In this document: one piece after another, positions 53,401-64,000 of the stretch
How positions within the stretch are numbered: the stretch's first letter is position 1
Layout of the letters: the number at the start of each line of letters is the position of its first letter
Assembly: GCA_013368315.1 (NCBI GenBank)
Contig: JAACJM010000184.1
Location: forward strand, 1-64,000
Reading direction: 5' to 3'
DNA: 64,000 nucleotides
Origin: Tetrapyrgos nigripes
Lineage: Eukaryota > Basidiomycota > Agaricomycetes > Agaricales > Campanellaceae
Notes under the pieces: generated by a model
The model's database searches: none
What the model was told of the DNA's origin: nothing
What the model saw: the letters and a program-made list of their open reading frames with translations, nothing else
Translations under genes and position numbers: made by a program

Positions 53401-55260
53401 ATGATTGACTCTTTCCATTCCAGAGTAGCAGCTAACTGTAGATCCCGAGACCTGAACAAGCGCGATTTTGGGGAGCTTGTTTACATCGCACTTTCACAAG
53501 GCCCTCAGAAGTTGGACACCCCCATCTCTTTTGGCAGTGATAGTGACGATAGTGAGGCTGCAGCTGCAACTCAGAAATCAAAAAAGCGCAAACGAGCGAG
53601 CCAAGTAGGTTTTCTCGTGCTCTTTTTGTTTCCAACAGCTGCGTAAGCGCAATCTTTCTGACGAGCTCAGTGATTCGAGCGGATTTGAGGTAACTATCTT
53701 TCAGCTAATACATTGCATTGTTATCTACGTCCGTGCTAACTATGTGCTCAAAGTGGGGGAATCAGAGTAATGACCACAGTGACTCCAACGGTGATGATAA
53801 TAGTAGTGCTAAGGGAAGAGGTTCTTCAAGTTCTTTCTCTATTCTTCCGGAGGTCACTTCAGATATATTCTTACCTGACTTTTTCAGACCAAATTGAGCG
53901 CCCCAAGATCCGGACATGGTCAGGGCAGCGGTTCTACTCACCAGGAAGGTGCCGATGTAAGTAGCCGTTATATTCTGATGATCATATTTTCTGACGATAG
54001 CCATCTTGTCAGAAGATGAGTAGTCAGGATGTCCACCTTGGTGACGTGGAAAACAAAGTTGATGATAAGGTGTTTTACTCCATTTTGTATTCTACGTTTA
54101 ATCTTAAATATCTTCACGTTCAGAAGCCTTCAAGTGAATTGGATTCTGGACCTGAACGCGATGGCCATTTTACTAACGGGCCTCACGCCAATGCTGAAGT
54201 GAGTGACGGTCATTGATGCCTGCCTATCTTTCTGATCAGACTGTTGTGTTGCCAGGGAGTAGATGACCTCAAGAACAAGACTAGCGATAAGGTATCTGAG
54301 TTTACTTTTTTGTTGGCAAACTTATATATTTTGCTTATTAGGGGTCACACAATGATCCAGGATCGGAACGTCAGAACGCTCACGAAGATAATTCGAAGGA
54401 TGCTCCTGTTGAATCAGACCGTGAGGCTCCAAAAAAGGTTGGTATACACACTGTTTCTTTTTTACGCTGGCTAATTTAGAATAGCCATTTGAATTTCCAG
54501 AACCTCTGGGGCTGCACGATTTCAGACACCTTATACGCTTGGCTCATAACGTGCAAGGACCATCTAATGGCTGACCAGTAGACTGGGTGGGTGAGCATAG
54601 CAACGAACTACAAAGGTTCTTTTCAGCTGATATTACTTGGGATTTAGTGGACAGATTCCGGGCATCATATCACATTCAGTACCTTCGATACTTGCAAGGA
54701 TGATGTCAAGTCTGCATTCAACGCATACAGCAATGATGCTTATGACCTAGAAAAGTTTGCGGCTTTGGTTGCGCTTCTTGATGGGGCCGTAGTCGAGCCT
54801 GCACGATGGTTCTCCATGCTTACTGATTCACTGCCGCCACTTTCCGAGGCTGATCACGAAGAGTCTGGATCCTCGTCCAAATTCGATGCCGATTTCGCCA
54901 TCGGTCCTTGTGCCCTGCAGTTCTTTATCGAATTTATGCACGCTGTCTTTGAGATTTTCGAGCCCAACAGTATGGCGTTGATACATCTGCATCTTAATGC
55001 TCGTGATACCTATCTCCGTCCCTGGCAATTTCCCCAAGATATGCTGGTCCTCCTCAAAAATCTTCGTCACCATGTTCCATGTCATCTTTATGATCCCGTG
55101 GAAAGTTTCAGAGAGCTTGCCACTATTCTCGAAGCTAAAGGACATAAACTACCGGTCAGTCATACACTGTCATCCTTCATATTCAAGCTGGCTGAAACTG
55201 ACTTTTCAGATAGGTAAGCCGTCTTCCGAACTGGCCAAAGCAGTCGCAGCGATCAGATGA
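53401..55260 (+). CDS. Acidic multi-exon protein of unknown function
   Basis: A chain of short phase-0 exons with GT-AG borders. The first supported one ends SKKRKRASQ (about 53424-53604); next are LRKRNLSDELSDSSGFE, WGNQSNDHSDSNGDDNSSA, TKLSAPRSGHGQGSGSTHQE, KMSSQDVHLGDVENKVDDK, KPSSELDSGPERDGHFTNG, GVDDLKNKTSDK and GSHNDPGSERQNAHEDNSKD. After one unresolved junction (54500-54650) a long exon reads WTDSGHHITFSTFDTCKDDV to ILEAKGHKLP at about 55153. A last exon, IGKPSSELAKAVAAIR, ends at 55260. The N-terminal half is acidic, Ser/Asp-rich and disordered with nuclear-signal-like KKRKR; the C-terminal 170 residues are helical and ordered. The true start is probably upstream of 53401. No family recognised. 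Confidence 0.55.
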
Positions 55261-55481
55261 AGTGGACGCACGTCTCAACGGTAACCAGCATAGTAAAACA
55301 ACAGCTCTTATGTGACCACTCTATTCTTCACGACAACCACCTTTCATCCATGGACATACTGAGAACTTGAAGAAGCAACAGGAAGAAGATTGAGAATCAG
55401 CCTGAATCAGCATTTCAGTGCTTGAGGACTGAGAGTGCTCACCGTTGGGTCGCTGTATAACGAGGCAGTGAAAGTGGGGTG

Positions 55482-55667
55482 ATGAGTTGACATGCTGGCA
55501 TGACGTTGTGTTGATGTTGTGTGGTTGTCGATAAGCCCAGACCGAGTATAGATTTTTCAGTTATCAGCAAGGATGGAGACTGGCTTAGGGGTGGGAGTTT
55601 GAACCTGTGGAAAAGCTTTGGGAGGTCGCTACAACATAAATTAACTCAGCCTAAAGGCCTCATAATC
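55482..55667 (+). repeat. Dispersed repeat, third copy
   Basis: Starts GACATGCTGGCATGACGTTG and ends with TAACTCAGCCTAAAGGCCTC, as at 5369-5562. Same strand. Confidence 0.6.
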
Positions 55668-58088
55668 TTGTCAGTGCAGAACACTCAAAATAACTGAGTA
55701 AGCTGACTGACCAGGCTATGGGAGATTTGCATATTTTATGATAATTTCTTGGTCAGTTCTGCAGCAATCATCATCATTTCCTGCATCACTTAATTTCTTC
55801 TTGTAGATATTTCTGTCCATTTCTGCTATTACTAAACTTTACACTTTCCTCTGTATCTTTGTGGACTTTCTGTGTAGTCATGCCTTCCTTAGTAGGCAAT
55901 ACATGATGTCCACAAACATTATTGCTATAGAGAAGTTGTGTGGACACAATGCAAGATGGGAACACGTCTGTTTTCTTAGGATTGATGGTGTCATGTAGAT
56001 AATTCAAATCACAAGGAGGCAAAGGAGTCATCTTTATTTCTCGCAATCTCAGTTAGGGGCTGGATGGACTCAGTTGACTCTGGAGAATGAAGACACTATG
56101 AAGCATATCTCAATCATTCACAGTCTGATTAAGATTTCAAGGTCTGCTCCATACATAATAAGGCCTGAACCCAAAGTCATGTGCAAGGTAGCCAAATATC
56201 TTTTGGTAGGAGCACTCAGAGCTCTTTACCTCTTTTGTGCTCAGACTGCAGAATCTCCACTGTAGGGTACCCAGTGATATCCCATTCTTCCTCCCTGATA
56301 TTATAGCCCACTGGGAATATCTTCTCACATCCACAAGGTGCCAATGCTTGATGGAACACTGTCAAGGTTGTCGATACACTTGATAGCAAACCACCCAAGT
56401 CACACAAAATGAGATTGATTGAAAGTAAAGAGAGATATAGAGAGACAAGAGTAAGCTGACCAGGCTCTACACTGCGTAGTAGTAGTATGGAGCGGAGACA
56501 AAGTGAACGAACTAAAGGATTAACTAGAATGTCTAGTGGTTTATATAGAAGAGCAATGAATAAGTGATAGGGAAAAGATAGGATTAAGATTGGAGAAATA
56601 GGAGAAACATAGGAGAAGGTGGAGAAATGTAGGAGAAAGATAGGATTGATAGAATGGAAGATTGATTGACAGTTATTATAGAGTTTGACAGGTTTTATAA
56701 GGTTCAAAGTCAGTTTATTGAGGAAATGCAATAGATGAATGATCAGAAAATGGGTTCAATAATGAAGTAGAAAAGGAAGGAGGACAAAGAACTGTAGCAG
56801 TTCGTGACAAACACTGCTTTTTGTAGCAGAAATGTAAAGAGGACAAAGGGGGAAATGAAATAGAAAAGGAAATAGTCCTCTTACATGATCAATGTAGATA
56901 GCAATGATTGCCAATACACATTGATGATTTAGGCCACACAGGAATACAAAAATGCACAGCATAAGGAAGGATAACCTCAGTGTAACTTTATCCACTTGCT
57001 TGCTCATGGAAAAGGGAAATTCAGGACATCATCCATCTATTTCTAACTTCTCAAGAGAGTTTTGTACATGCAATTTTGCTGTAAAGCAGCCTAAGTAAAC
57101 AAAGGAACCTCTTCATTAGTTTCCCTATTTTTCATTCAGTGCTCATCTATCCCTTGTGAAAATAGCCAGTATCAGCTTTATATCATCTCAATGATGATGA
57201 GCAGCATTACCAAGCAGTTATGTTCTGTATCATCTTTGTACTAGCCAGTTGCTCTAAAAATAGGTACGTCTCTTGATAAATTGCTCATGCTACAAGCCTT
57301 GAGGCTTTGCAAGCTGAGTCTGAGTCCATTAGTTGGAATTTGAGCCAAATCTTCATTTAGGCTGACTAATAAGCTCATATTACCATACAGTATGAAGTAT
57401 GCAAACGTGTTCTTGCTAAGTAGGTACAAGGGACTACCATGCAGATGGCCAGGAGATCACAACTGAAGTAGAATCTTCCCTACAAGTATCTGGCTGGAGA
57501 AAAATAGGGATTGGCAAGGAGAATTACAAACTAATAGTCTTAATACTTAGGGCTTGTCTGCAAGGAGATTTATTAGAGTTCTTACTCAGTGAGAAATGCT
57601 TCAAATCTATTCAGGTGCTGCCACAAAAATCATTGTAGAAAGCTACTTTACTACAATGTACCATGCACCTTTTGCATTAGCCTTGCTTGAGTATTGCTTT
57701 CATTTCCCATCTGTTCAAATTCTTTTTTTTTTTTTTTGCGTTGGGACACTAATAAATCTCATTGCCGAAGAGCCCTAAGTAGTCTTGACCACGCATGGTG
57801 TCACAACATCAGAATGAATGCACAAATACTTAACAAGGTCAATCTGTAAATAGCTCCGCAGTTTCTGGACCACTCTTGATCTTTTTCGCACAACTGAACG
57901 CATATGGAGGAGGACAACGCATAGGAAAAGATTGGCTGGTTGAATTATACAGAGACAAGATTCCCGCTATGATAGTAGTGGGTCTTGGGGTAAGTGGACA
58001 TTTTTCTACACCAGAAATGATTAAGCACATGGCAGCATTCAAGCCGCTTTTCACACTCTGATGGCCATTGTTCCTTCTGCTCGGCATC
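55668..58088. other. AT-rich intergenic region, no supported gene
   Basis: Minus-strand frames at 56046-55786, 56731-56216 and 57007-56756 are composed of low-complexity hydrophobic or Lys-rich sequence. A plus frame at 57876-58061 (RIGKDWLVELYRDKIPAMIV) reads like protein and runs up to the tandem repeat but has no known family. A poly-T run is at 57723-57737. Confidence 0.4.
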
Positions 58089-60042
58089 AAAACAGGGGGT
58101 GCCTTCATGGAGTTGGAGAATTTCATGATCAATCCTGTCTTCTCCTCTCCTTCTATTGTTTCTCCTACTCAAAACCGGTACCCCTGTTCAAAACTAATGT
58201 GAAATCACCCTTTCTGTTTTCAGATCATGGCATTGCAGCCCCTTTCCGCATAACCAAAACAGGGGGTGCCTTCATGGAGTTGGAGAATTTCACGATCAAT
58301 CCTGTCTTCTCCTCTCCTTCTATTGTTTCTCCTACTCAAAACCAGTACCCCTGTTCAAAACTAATGTGAAATCACCCTTTCTGTTTTCAGATCATGGCGT
58401 CACAGCCCCTTTCCGCATAACACTACAACTACTTACCATACTCACCCATCGTTCCTCTACGTATTGGGTTATCCTCAAGCTATCCTGCACTCCCCCGGTC
58501 CTGCTGTGCCTCATTCAACGAGATCTCAGTTCATCTAGACTTTGGCTATCCCTGCTAATGCTGTGCTGTCTCTCACAGACTGGGGACTACTTGTGAACTA
58601 AATCATCCCTTTGTGCCCTGGCTTGGATCCTCCTTTGACTCCCTTTTGTCACTCTTGAGATCTTGTCCTTATCTATCCAAATTGCTGTGCGTATCCCAAC
58701 AGTCTGTCTGTCTCACTAATGCACATTCTTCTGTAGCTTCTACACATCTCTCAAGCAGATACTACTACATCTGCTTCAGGCCTCAGTCATTTTGTCGTCA
58801 TCTATGCAGTAGGTAATGGCTTTGATCGAGTATCTGTATGAAACCTTTTTTTCCATTTCCATTTAGGCCCAGACCTTAGGATTCCTGATTACAGACTTGA
58901 TATTTGTATCACAGTTACCAACATCAAAGAGTGATTGATAACTCTGTTATGTGTACAATGTAGTTTCTCTCCATGTGAGCTTCATCCTGAAAGATCTGTG
59001 ACTTACCTAGCCTCAAGTTCTGAAAACCGGTACCCCTGTTCAAAACTAATGTGAAATCACCCTTTCTGTTTTCAGATCATGGCATTGCAGCCCCTTTCCG
59101 CATAACCAAAACAGGGGGTGCCTTCATGGAGTTGGAGAATTTCACGATCAATCCTGTCTTCTCCTCTCCTTCTATTGTTTCTCCTACTCAAAACCGGTAC
59201 CCCTGTTCAAAACTAATGTGAAATCACCCTTTCTGTTTTCAGATCATGGCATTGCAGCCCCTTTCCGCATAACCAAAACAGGGGGTGCCTTCATGGAGTT
59301 GGAGAATTTCACGATCAATCCTGTCTTCTCCTCTCCTTCTATTGTTTCTCCTACTCAAAACCAGTACCCCTGTTCAAAACTAATGTGAAATCACCCTTTC
59401 TGTTTTCAGATCATGGCGTCACAGCCCCTTTCCGCATAACACTACAACTACTTACCATACTCACCCATCGTTCCTCTACGTATTGGGTTATCCTCAAGCT
59501 ATCCTGCACTCCCCCGGTCCTGCTGTGCCTCATTCAACGAGATCTCAGTTCATCTAGACTTTGGCTATCCCTGCTAATGCTGTGCTGTCTCTCACAGACT
59601 GGGGACTACTTGTGAACTAAATCATCCCTTTGTGCCCTGGCTTGGATCCTCCTTTGACTCCCTTTTGTCACTCTTGAGATCTTGTCCTTATCTATCCAAA
59701 TTGCTGTGCGTATCCCAACAGTCTGTCTGTCTCACTAATGCACATTCTTCTGTAGCTTCTACACATCTCTCAAGCAGATACTACTACATCTGCTTCAGGC
59801 CTCAGTCATTTTGTCGTCATCTATGCAGTAGGTAATGGCTTTGATCGAGTATCTGTATGAAACCTTTTTTTCCATTTCCATTTAGGCCCAGACCTTAGGA
59901 TTCCTGATTACAGACTTGATATTTGTATCACAGTTACCAACATCAAAGAGTGATTGATAACTCTGTTATGTGTACAATGTAGTTTCTCTCCATGTGAGCT
60001 TCATCCTGAAAGATCTGTGACTTACCTAGCCTCAAGTTCTGA
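58089..60042 (+). repeat. Nested tandem repeat: 167-bp units inside a ~1-kb tandem duplication
   Basis: The 167-bp unit (starting AAAACAGGGGGTGCCTTCAT) occurs at 58089 and 58256, then partially at 59023 and fully at 59108 and 59275. After each set the same ~600-bp tail follows (58423-59022 and 59442-60041), so positions 1019 bp apart are essentially identical. Each unit contains a CTGTTTTCAG acceptor-like site, and its plus strand reads ITKTGGAFMELENF, which may be a duplicated exon. The near-identity of the copies means a recent event, or an assembly artefact. Confidence 0.85.
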
Positions 60043-61144
60043 ATTGCCCCATTCATCTTCACTGGGTGCTGGTTTGATTGGGAAATCATGACCCCTCTGT
60101 GAGTATCTTCTGCTGCCTGTCATTCTAATACTCATGTGCAACTCTTCAGTTCTAGCCTTTCTTCTCTATTCTTTGTCTAAGTGCACATGTATTGTTTACA
60201 TACTGTGATAATGATGATATCTTCTTCAACCATTCTCTGCAGTAGTGCACATTACGAGTTCTTTACACTGTGTTTCTGCATGTGGCTATGTTGAGTTTGT
60301 CCCAGTTTCCTCTGTCTGTCTCAATCAAATTTCTTTCTGATTTTCTCTGGTAATGGAGAATATGTGCCCCTAATTCTTGTAAGTATTCCCTTTTCAAGAG
60401 CTCAAGGGCTGTATCTTCTTCTCATATATATTGATTATAGCTCTGATTCTACACAATGATCTACACTCTAGTACTTTTCTCAGAAATTGAACCAGCAATA
60501 TCTGTTTTTCGTTGAATATCTTCACTGGAGTGTGGTTACGATGCCGAATGAAATGAGGCTGAGTTTCTTACACTCTCTTTCTGCGTGTGGCCATGTTTAA
60601 GTGTTCCCAATTTTACCCGTCCGCTTCATTCCGCATAATCTTCCATGTGATTTTTGTTTTGTTTGTTGTTGCTTTCTTCTGCTTTGTTTTGCTTCCATAC
60701 ATATGTCATTTGTTTGTTTGGAGGCTGTAGGCAAACAACCTGTTTTCGCTTTCTCCTCTTTCTCTTCCCTTCACTTTCTGATTTTAGACTTTGCCTTCAC
60801 TTTTTATTCTTGAATTGCAGCATTTGCGACCGTGAGACTATTTTCGCCAGGTTTCTTCCTCACTTAGTGCCTCTATGTCTCCCGGTCTGACTGTGCCTGC
60901 TCCTTCAGGCTTCCTGCCATTCCTGAATCAAGCTTACATCTTTCCACTACTGACAAAGTCTGCTCTACCTTTGACTTTTCTACATGGACTTTTTGTACAT
61001 GGGTTCTTCAAGTATTTGGATGGGAAAGGTGGGCTTTATTATCATAACTATCTCAAAGCCTCAAAATTTCCTTCCAAACTCGAAAATCTGTTTGATGAGA
61101 TAGACATGTTTGACAGCTGAATAGGTTTTGATAAGTGGAGATGG
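60043..61144. other. AT-rich region with repeat relics
   Basis: TTTCTGCGTGTGGCCATG at 60580 repeats 16108; TTTCTGCATGTGGCTATGTT at 60274 is a third version. No gene is supported; open frames are Phe/Cys-rich. Confidence 0.45.
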
Positions 61145-61180
61145 CCTCGTACCCGCCACGCGTAGCGTTGGCCCACACCG
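61145..61180 (+). repeat. GC hairpin motif, copy 4
   Basis: CCTCGTACCCGCCACGCGTA followed by GCGTTGGCCCACACCG, then CTTTAATCTAG. Confidence 0.55.
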
Positions 61181-61214
61181 CTTTAATCTAGCATCTTAGA
61201 TTTGAACTCACCGG

Positions 61215-61256
61215 ACTCATTTCCGCCACACTCAGCGCTGGCCCACACCCCCTTCA
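61215..61256 (+). repeat. GC hairpin motif, copy 5
   Basis: GACTCATTTCCGCCACACTC followed by AGCGCTGGCCCACACCCCCT, 70 bp after copy 4 in the same orientation. Confidence 0.55.
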
Positions 61257-61697
61257 TACTAATATCTGTATGTCTATACCGGCACAGCTCGTAGCAGGCT
61301 TTGCCCGTTGGCCCTGCACTGGTTATTGGGATAGTTTGGTACGCGCTATGGTAGTAGCAATTGCCAACGACGCATTGACTGCCGAATCGGCAGGGCTTCA
61401 TGTGATCTGTGAGTCATGCGTATTGCACGTGCCAAGACGCGTTATCTCAAAATGGCCTTGCATTCACTGCGGGCGGCGATGGGTATTTGCAACCCATTTT
61501 TGAGCAGGCTTAAATCTCGAGTTGTTTGCACGGTTTTTTCCCAGATAAAATTTGGCTTACTTGCCGTTGAAATGACGAAACTTGTATCATAAGTATTTTC
61601 TGGATTATGTTACAATCAAACATTATAATTGATTTGTGGGATAAAAGCCTCCCAAATAGGATTAGATTTCGGTGGCTTTGCGAAAATGTGTTCAAAC

Positions 61698-61930
61698 AAG
61701 TCAAGTATCTGTGCCTGATTTGGTGTGAAAATACTCAAAAATTTCTGACGCAATTTGGTTCACATGTCTGGAAAGTAGTCACCACGCTTTTTGCACTGTG
61801 ACAGAAAGTTACGTAAACGGTTTCTCTCACAGTGCAAAAAGCGTGGCGAATACTTTCCAGACATGTGAACCAAATTGCGTCAGAAATTTTTGAGTATTTT
61901 CACACCAAATCAGGCACAGATACTTGACTT
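61698..61930. mobile_element. 233-bp foldback element, near-perfect hairpin
   Basis: Arms 61698-61801 and 61827-61930 (about 104 bp each) are nearly perfect reverse complements, starting AAGTCAAGTATCTGTGCC. They enclose a 25-bp loop. There is no coding content and no clear target duplication. The high arm identity suggests a young or selectively maintained hairpin. Confidence 0.85.
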
Positions 61931-62154
61931 ATCGTGGTTAAATTATTTATTTAATATAGTCTAATTGCGAGTACTTCTCAGAGTCTCGCATTCCTCATTT
62001 TCATTGTTCCATCTTCTACTCAGGTAGCTCCTTCATATCCCAGCAATACTCATCTCATCTTCATATCCCAGCAATACTCATCTCATCTACATTTCGTAGC
62101 TCCTCTTGGTTTGCACATCGAAACGGTTTCGCCGTCAAGATCAAACTGGGGAAA

Positions 62155-62189
62155 GGGGCCATCGCTTCGCGTGGCAAGTTACGAGGCCC
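62155..62189 (-). repeat. GC-rich hairpin, probable Helitron 3' terminus
   Basis: GGGGCC...GGCCC palindrome with inner GCTTCGCGTGGCAAG, 296 bp downstream of the Helitron helicase stop codon (minus strand). It matches 3932-3967. Helitrons carry a hairpin near their 3' end, and position and orientation fit. Confidence 0.5.
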
Positions 62190-62484
62190 TTTCACATACT
62201 TCTCTGGATCAAAGAAAAGTCTAATGAGTTGCCATACATCATGATAGCAGCCTCACTTATACAGATAGGAATACAGGTATCTATAGCTGCATCAGTTACC
62301 ACTAAATATACTCTGACTATAGATACATATTTTGGATAATTTTTGGTGCTTATTCTTGAGAATTATATCCTGCCAGTAAAAATATCTGTCAAACCTACCA
62401 AAAGTGATTATCTGTCAGTGCATGAGGTTGCTCAGAAGTAGTACTTGTGGGATAGTGAGCAGCCTGATAATCATGCTAGACCCA

Positions 62485-64000
62485 CTAAGTTGCTTCACTC
62501 TGTGAATCCTGAATATATAGCACTCCTATCATTATTTTTCTCCCATCATCTGCAGTTTTAAAGTAAGTGTCCTTGACATTATTAGTATTGCAGTTCTCTG
62601 GCTGGAAATTTCTTTGACAAGTAATACCATCATGATAGTATATTGAGCCGTTTGAAGTTATAAAACGGCATGTAAAGTGATGCCCACCCATATATGTAAT
62701 TGCCCTGGGTGTAAATCCTATCAGTGCTCCATTCTCATCTGGTATAGTTAATTTCTGGCTGAGACACATTTGTGTGTCAAAGATATTAAAGTATATGAGT
62801 GGAGATGGTTCTGTTATTACTAATTGGAGAGGGGTTTTTTCTTCACAACTACATGAAATACCTCCATTGTGAAGGTTACCACTCATATAATCATACACCC
62901 AGTCCTGAATAGAATATGGGCGCTTGAATTTTGATCTCCATGTTCTATCAGGATAGATGTCCATAACTGAATTCAGAACAATCTGATCAAATGTCTCATT
63001 TACTGGTAAGACTGATTGACATGTCAGACATCGTAACTCAGCTCTGGAATATGAGAGTGGACCAAACATGCAATGTGCAAGGACATCAATGTGACCTCCT
63101 CTTTGTCCATAAGGAAAGCTCTCTGAGTTTATGCTATGAAGCTGTTGTCGTACAATATCACGTCCATTTTCTAATGTCTGTACATTTTTCTCGCTCAAAA
63201 CTAAGTTTGTGATTAATTCTGCAGAAAATTGATTTACTTGAGTGAAAAATGGACTCCATTTCTCCTTGTCCTCTTGCCAAAGATTGAATATTACACTGAA
63301 TATAGTATCATAAGGGTAACTCCAATCTTGGGCATTCCAAATCATGCCGTGTAGAGTTTTTTTAGATATTGATTCCTCTCTACTATCTGTGTCTTGCTTA
63401 AGCTTTTTATTTGAGACTGATTCCTTATCATTTTTGCTTTTTCTTGGTGTTTTGGTATGTATTACCAATTGCCATGGTGTATTCTGAGCAGCAGAAGGTA
63501 CCAGTTTATCACCTGGCTCTATTAAAGTTCCTGGCAGATCAGTGGGAATATAGTTTTCTCCCTTATGGTCAAAATAACTTCGAATCAATTGGTTTCTTGT
63601 TTTTCCAGTTACTTTAGGATCAAGCCTTTGAGTATATTGCATCTCAGTGATTTCATTCAGAAACAAAAGTTCTCTAAATTCTTGACGCAAATATCCAGAT
63701 ACTCCACTCTGAATTTTCCTTGGTTCAATTTGGTCAAGGAGCACTATTCCATCAGCATTGCTGCTTCGTGAGAATGCAGTGTAATAAGCATGATGGTTCT
63801 TGAGATTTTTGCAATGTATAATATTGTGAATTCTTGTTTTGCCCTGTGAAACATAATCAGTAATAGCAAAGTTAGGTAGGACCATCACTTGCTCTCTTTT
63901 AATTGTAAGACAAGTATCATTTGGAAGTGTACATTTCACAGTTTGGGATGATCTTGATAATGGAACTACATTCTTTGGAAGATCTGGAATAAAAATATCT
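62485..64000 (-). CDS. Helitron PIF1-type helicase C terminus fused to a USP-like domain (partial)
   Basis: Minus strand, open beyond the window edge at 64000, stop at 62485. Numbering from codon 63939: residues 10-75 hold the last helicase motifs, LPNFAITDYVSQGKTRIHNI (motif V, QGKT) and HAYYTAFSRSSNADGIVLL (motif VI). A hinge (75-195) with a Lys/Ser-rich linker follows. Residues 200-480 resemble a ubiquitin-specific protease: NAQDWSYPYDTIFSVIFNLW (Cys box), zinc-ribbon cysteines 304/307 (RCLTC) and 363/365 (SCSC), and His box GGHHFTCRFI...YYHDG (420-438). The Cys-box position I expect to be Cys is Tyr 208 (codon TAC, 63316-63318), so protease activity is probably lost while the fold remains. 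The helicase drives rolling-circle transposition; the protease-like role is unknown. The upstream Rep and helicase parts are outside the window. Confidence 0.85.
   Translation of the reverse strand, partial: DIFIPDLPKNVVPLSRSSQTVKCTLPNDTCLTIKREQVMVLPNFAITDYVSQGKTRIHNIIHCKNLKNHHAYYTAFSRSSNADGIVLLDQIEPRKIQSGVSGYLRQEFRELLFLNEITEMQYTQRLDPKVTGKTRNQLIRSYFDHKGENYIPTDLPGTLIEPGDKLVPSAAQNTPWQLVIHTKTPRKSKNDKESVSNKKLKQDTDSREESISKKTLHGMIWNAQDWSYPYDTIFSVIFNLWQEDKEKWSPFFTQVNQFSAELITNLVLSEKNVQTLENGRDIVRQQLHSINSESFPYGQRGGHIDVLAHCMFGPLSYSRAELRCLTCQSVLPVNETFDQIVLNSVMDIYPDRTWRSKFKRPYSIQDWVYDYMSGNLHNGGISCSCEEKTPLQLVITEPSPLIYFNIFDTQMCLSQKLTIPDENGALIGFTPRAITYMGGHHFTCRFITSNGSIYYHDGITCQRNFQPENCNTNNVKDTYFKTADDGRKIMIGVLYIQDSQSEAT

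Noticed and set aside
58089..60042. CRISPR-like repeated units
   Set aside because: Units are 167 bp, contiguous without spacers, in a eukaryotic context.
1..64000. tRNA or rRNA genes
   Set aside because: No cloverleaf with a GGTTCGANTCC-type arm and no rRNA core sequences were noticed by eye; a covariance-model scan would be decisive.

Overview
The window looks like nuclear DNA of a filamentous basidiomycete, most likely an Agaricomycete. Most genes that can be spliced have many exons split by 45-80 nt GT-AG introns. The gene content also fits: a basidiomycete-type laccase, a LysM secreted protein, a HET-domain gene, an HNH-domain family, DUF6589-type and RecQ-like fragments, and a Helitron helicase. 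No bacterial operons, rRNA, tRNA or CRISPR array were seen. This is an accessory, transposon-rich region; perhaps ten loci look intact.

Layout. 0-5 kb: broken transposon-linked genes (RecQ-like helicase on +, DUF6589 protein on -) between inverted repeats, with a Tc1/mariner element inserted in the helicase, then a foldback element. 6.6-11.0 kb: a complete hAT transposon with perfect 8-bp target duplications and a 15-exon, 948-residue transposase model. 11.2-15.4 kb: three uncharacterised genes; the middle one has an RNase H1 N-terminal/viroplasmin-like segment and the last an HMG-box-like stretch. 18.4-19.0 kb: a four-exon LysM protein. 19.8-22.6 kb: a laccase broken by a 383-bp MITE. 23.8-28, 34.3-35.9, 41.2-41.8 and 50.4-51.2 kb: copies of a minus-strand gene family; the best copy (50.4-51.2 kb) has a DUF5745-like N terminus. 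25.6 kb: a 600-bp hAT MITE inside one of two tandem segments. 30.1-31.4 kb: an HNH gene with one frameshift. 37.0-39.4 kb: a HET gene with nonsense codons in its tail. 40.5-41.0 kb: a small secreted protein.

42-50 kb: three copies of an eight-cysteine secreted-protein gene, each with its TATA box exactly 110 bp before the start codon. They lie in a segmental duplication with a large inverted repeat and a Ty1/copia fragment. 51.5-52.9 kb: a non-autonomous hAT element. 53.4-55.3 kb: an acidic multi-exon gene of unknown function. 55.5-62.2 kb: AT-rich repeats, including a tandem duplication, GC-rich hairpins and a foldback. 62.5-64 kb: the C-terminal part of a Helitron (PIF1-type) helicase fused to a ubiquitin-protease-like domain whose predicted catalytic cysteine is tyrosine.

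The genes do not form a pathway. LysM, laccase, cysteine-rich protein, HET and HNH genes are typical of fast-evolving subtelomere-like or accessory compartments. Exon boundaries were placed by hand from splice sites and frame; family names rest on recognised motifs, with no database search.
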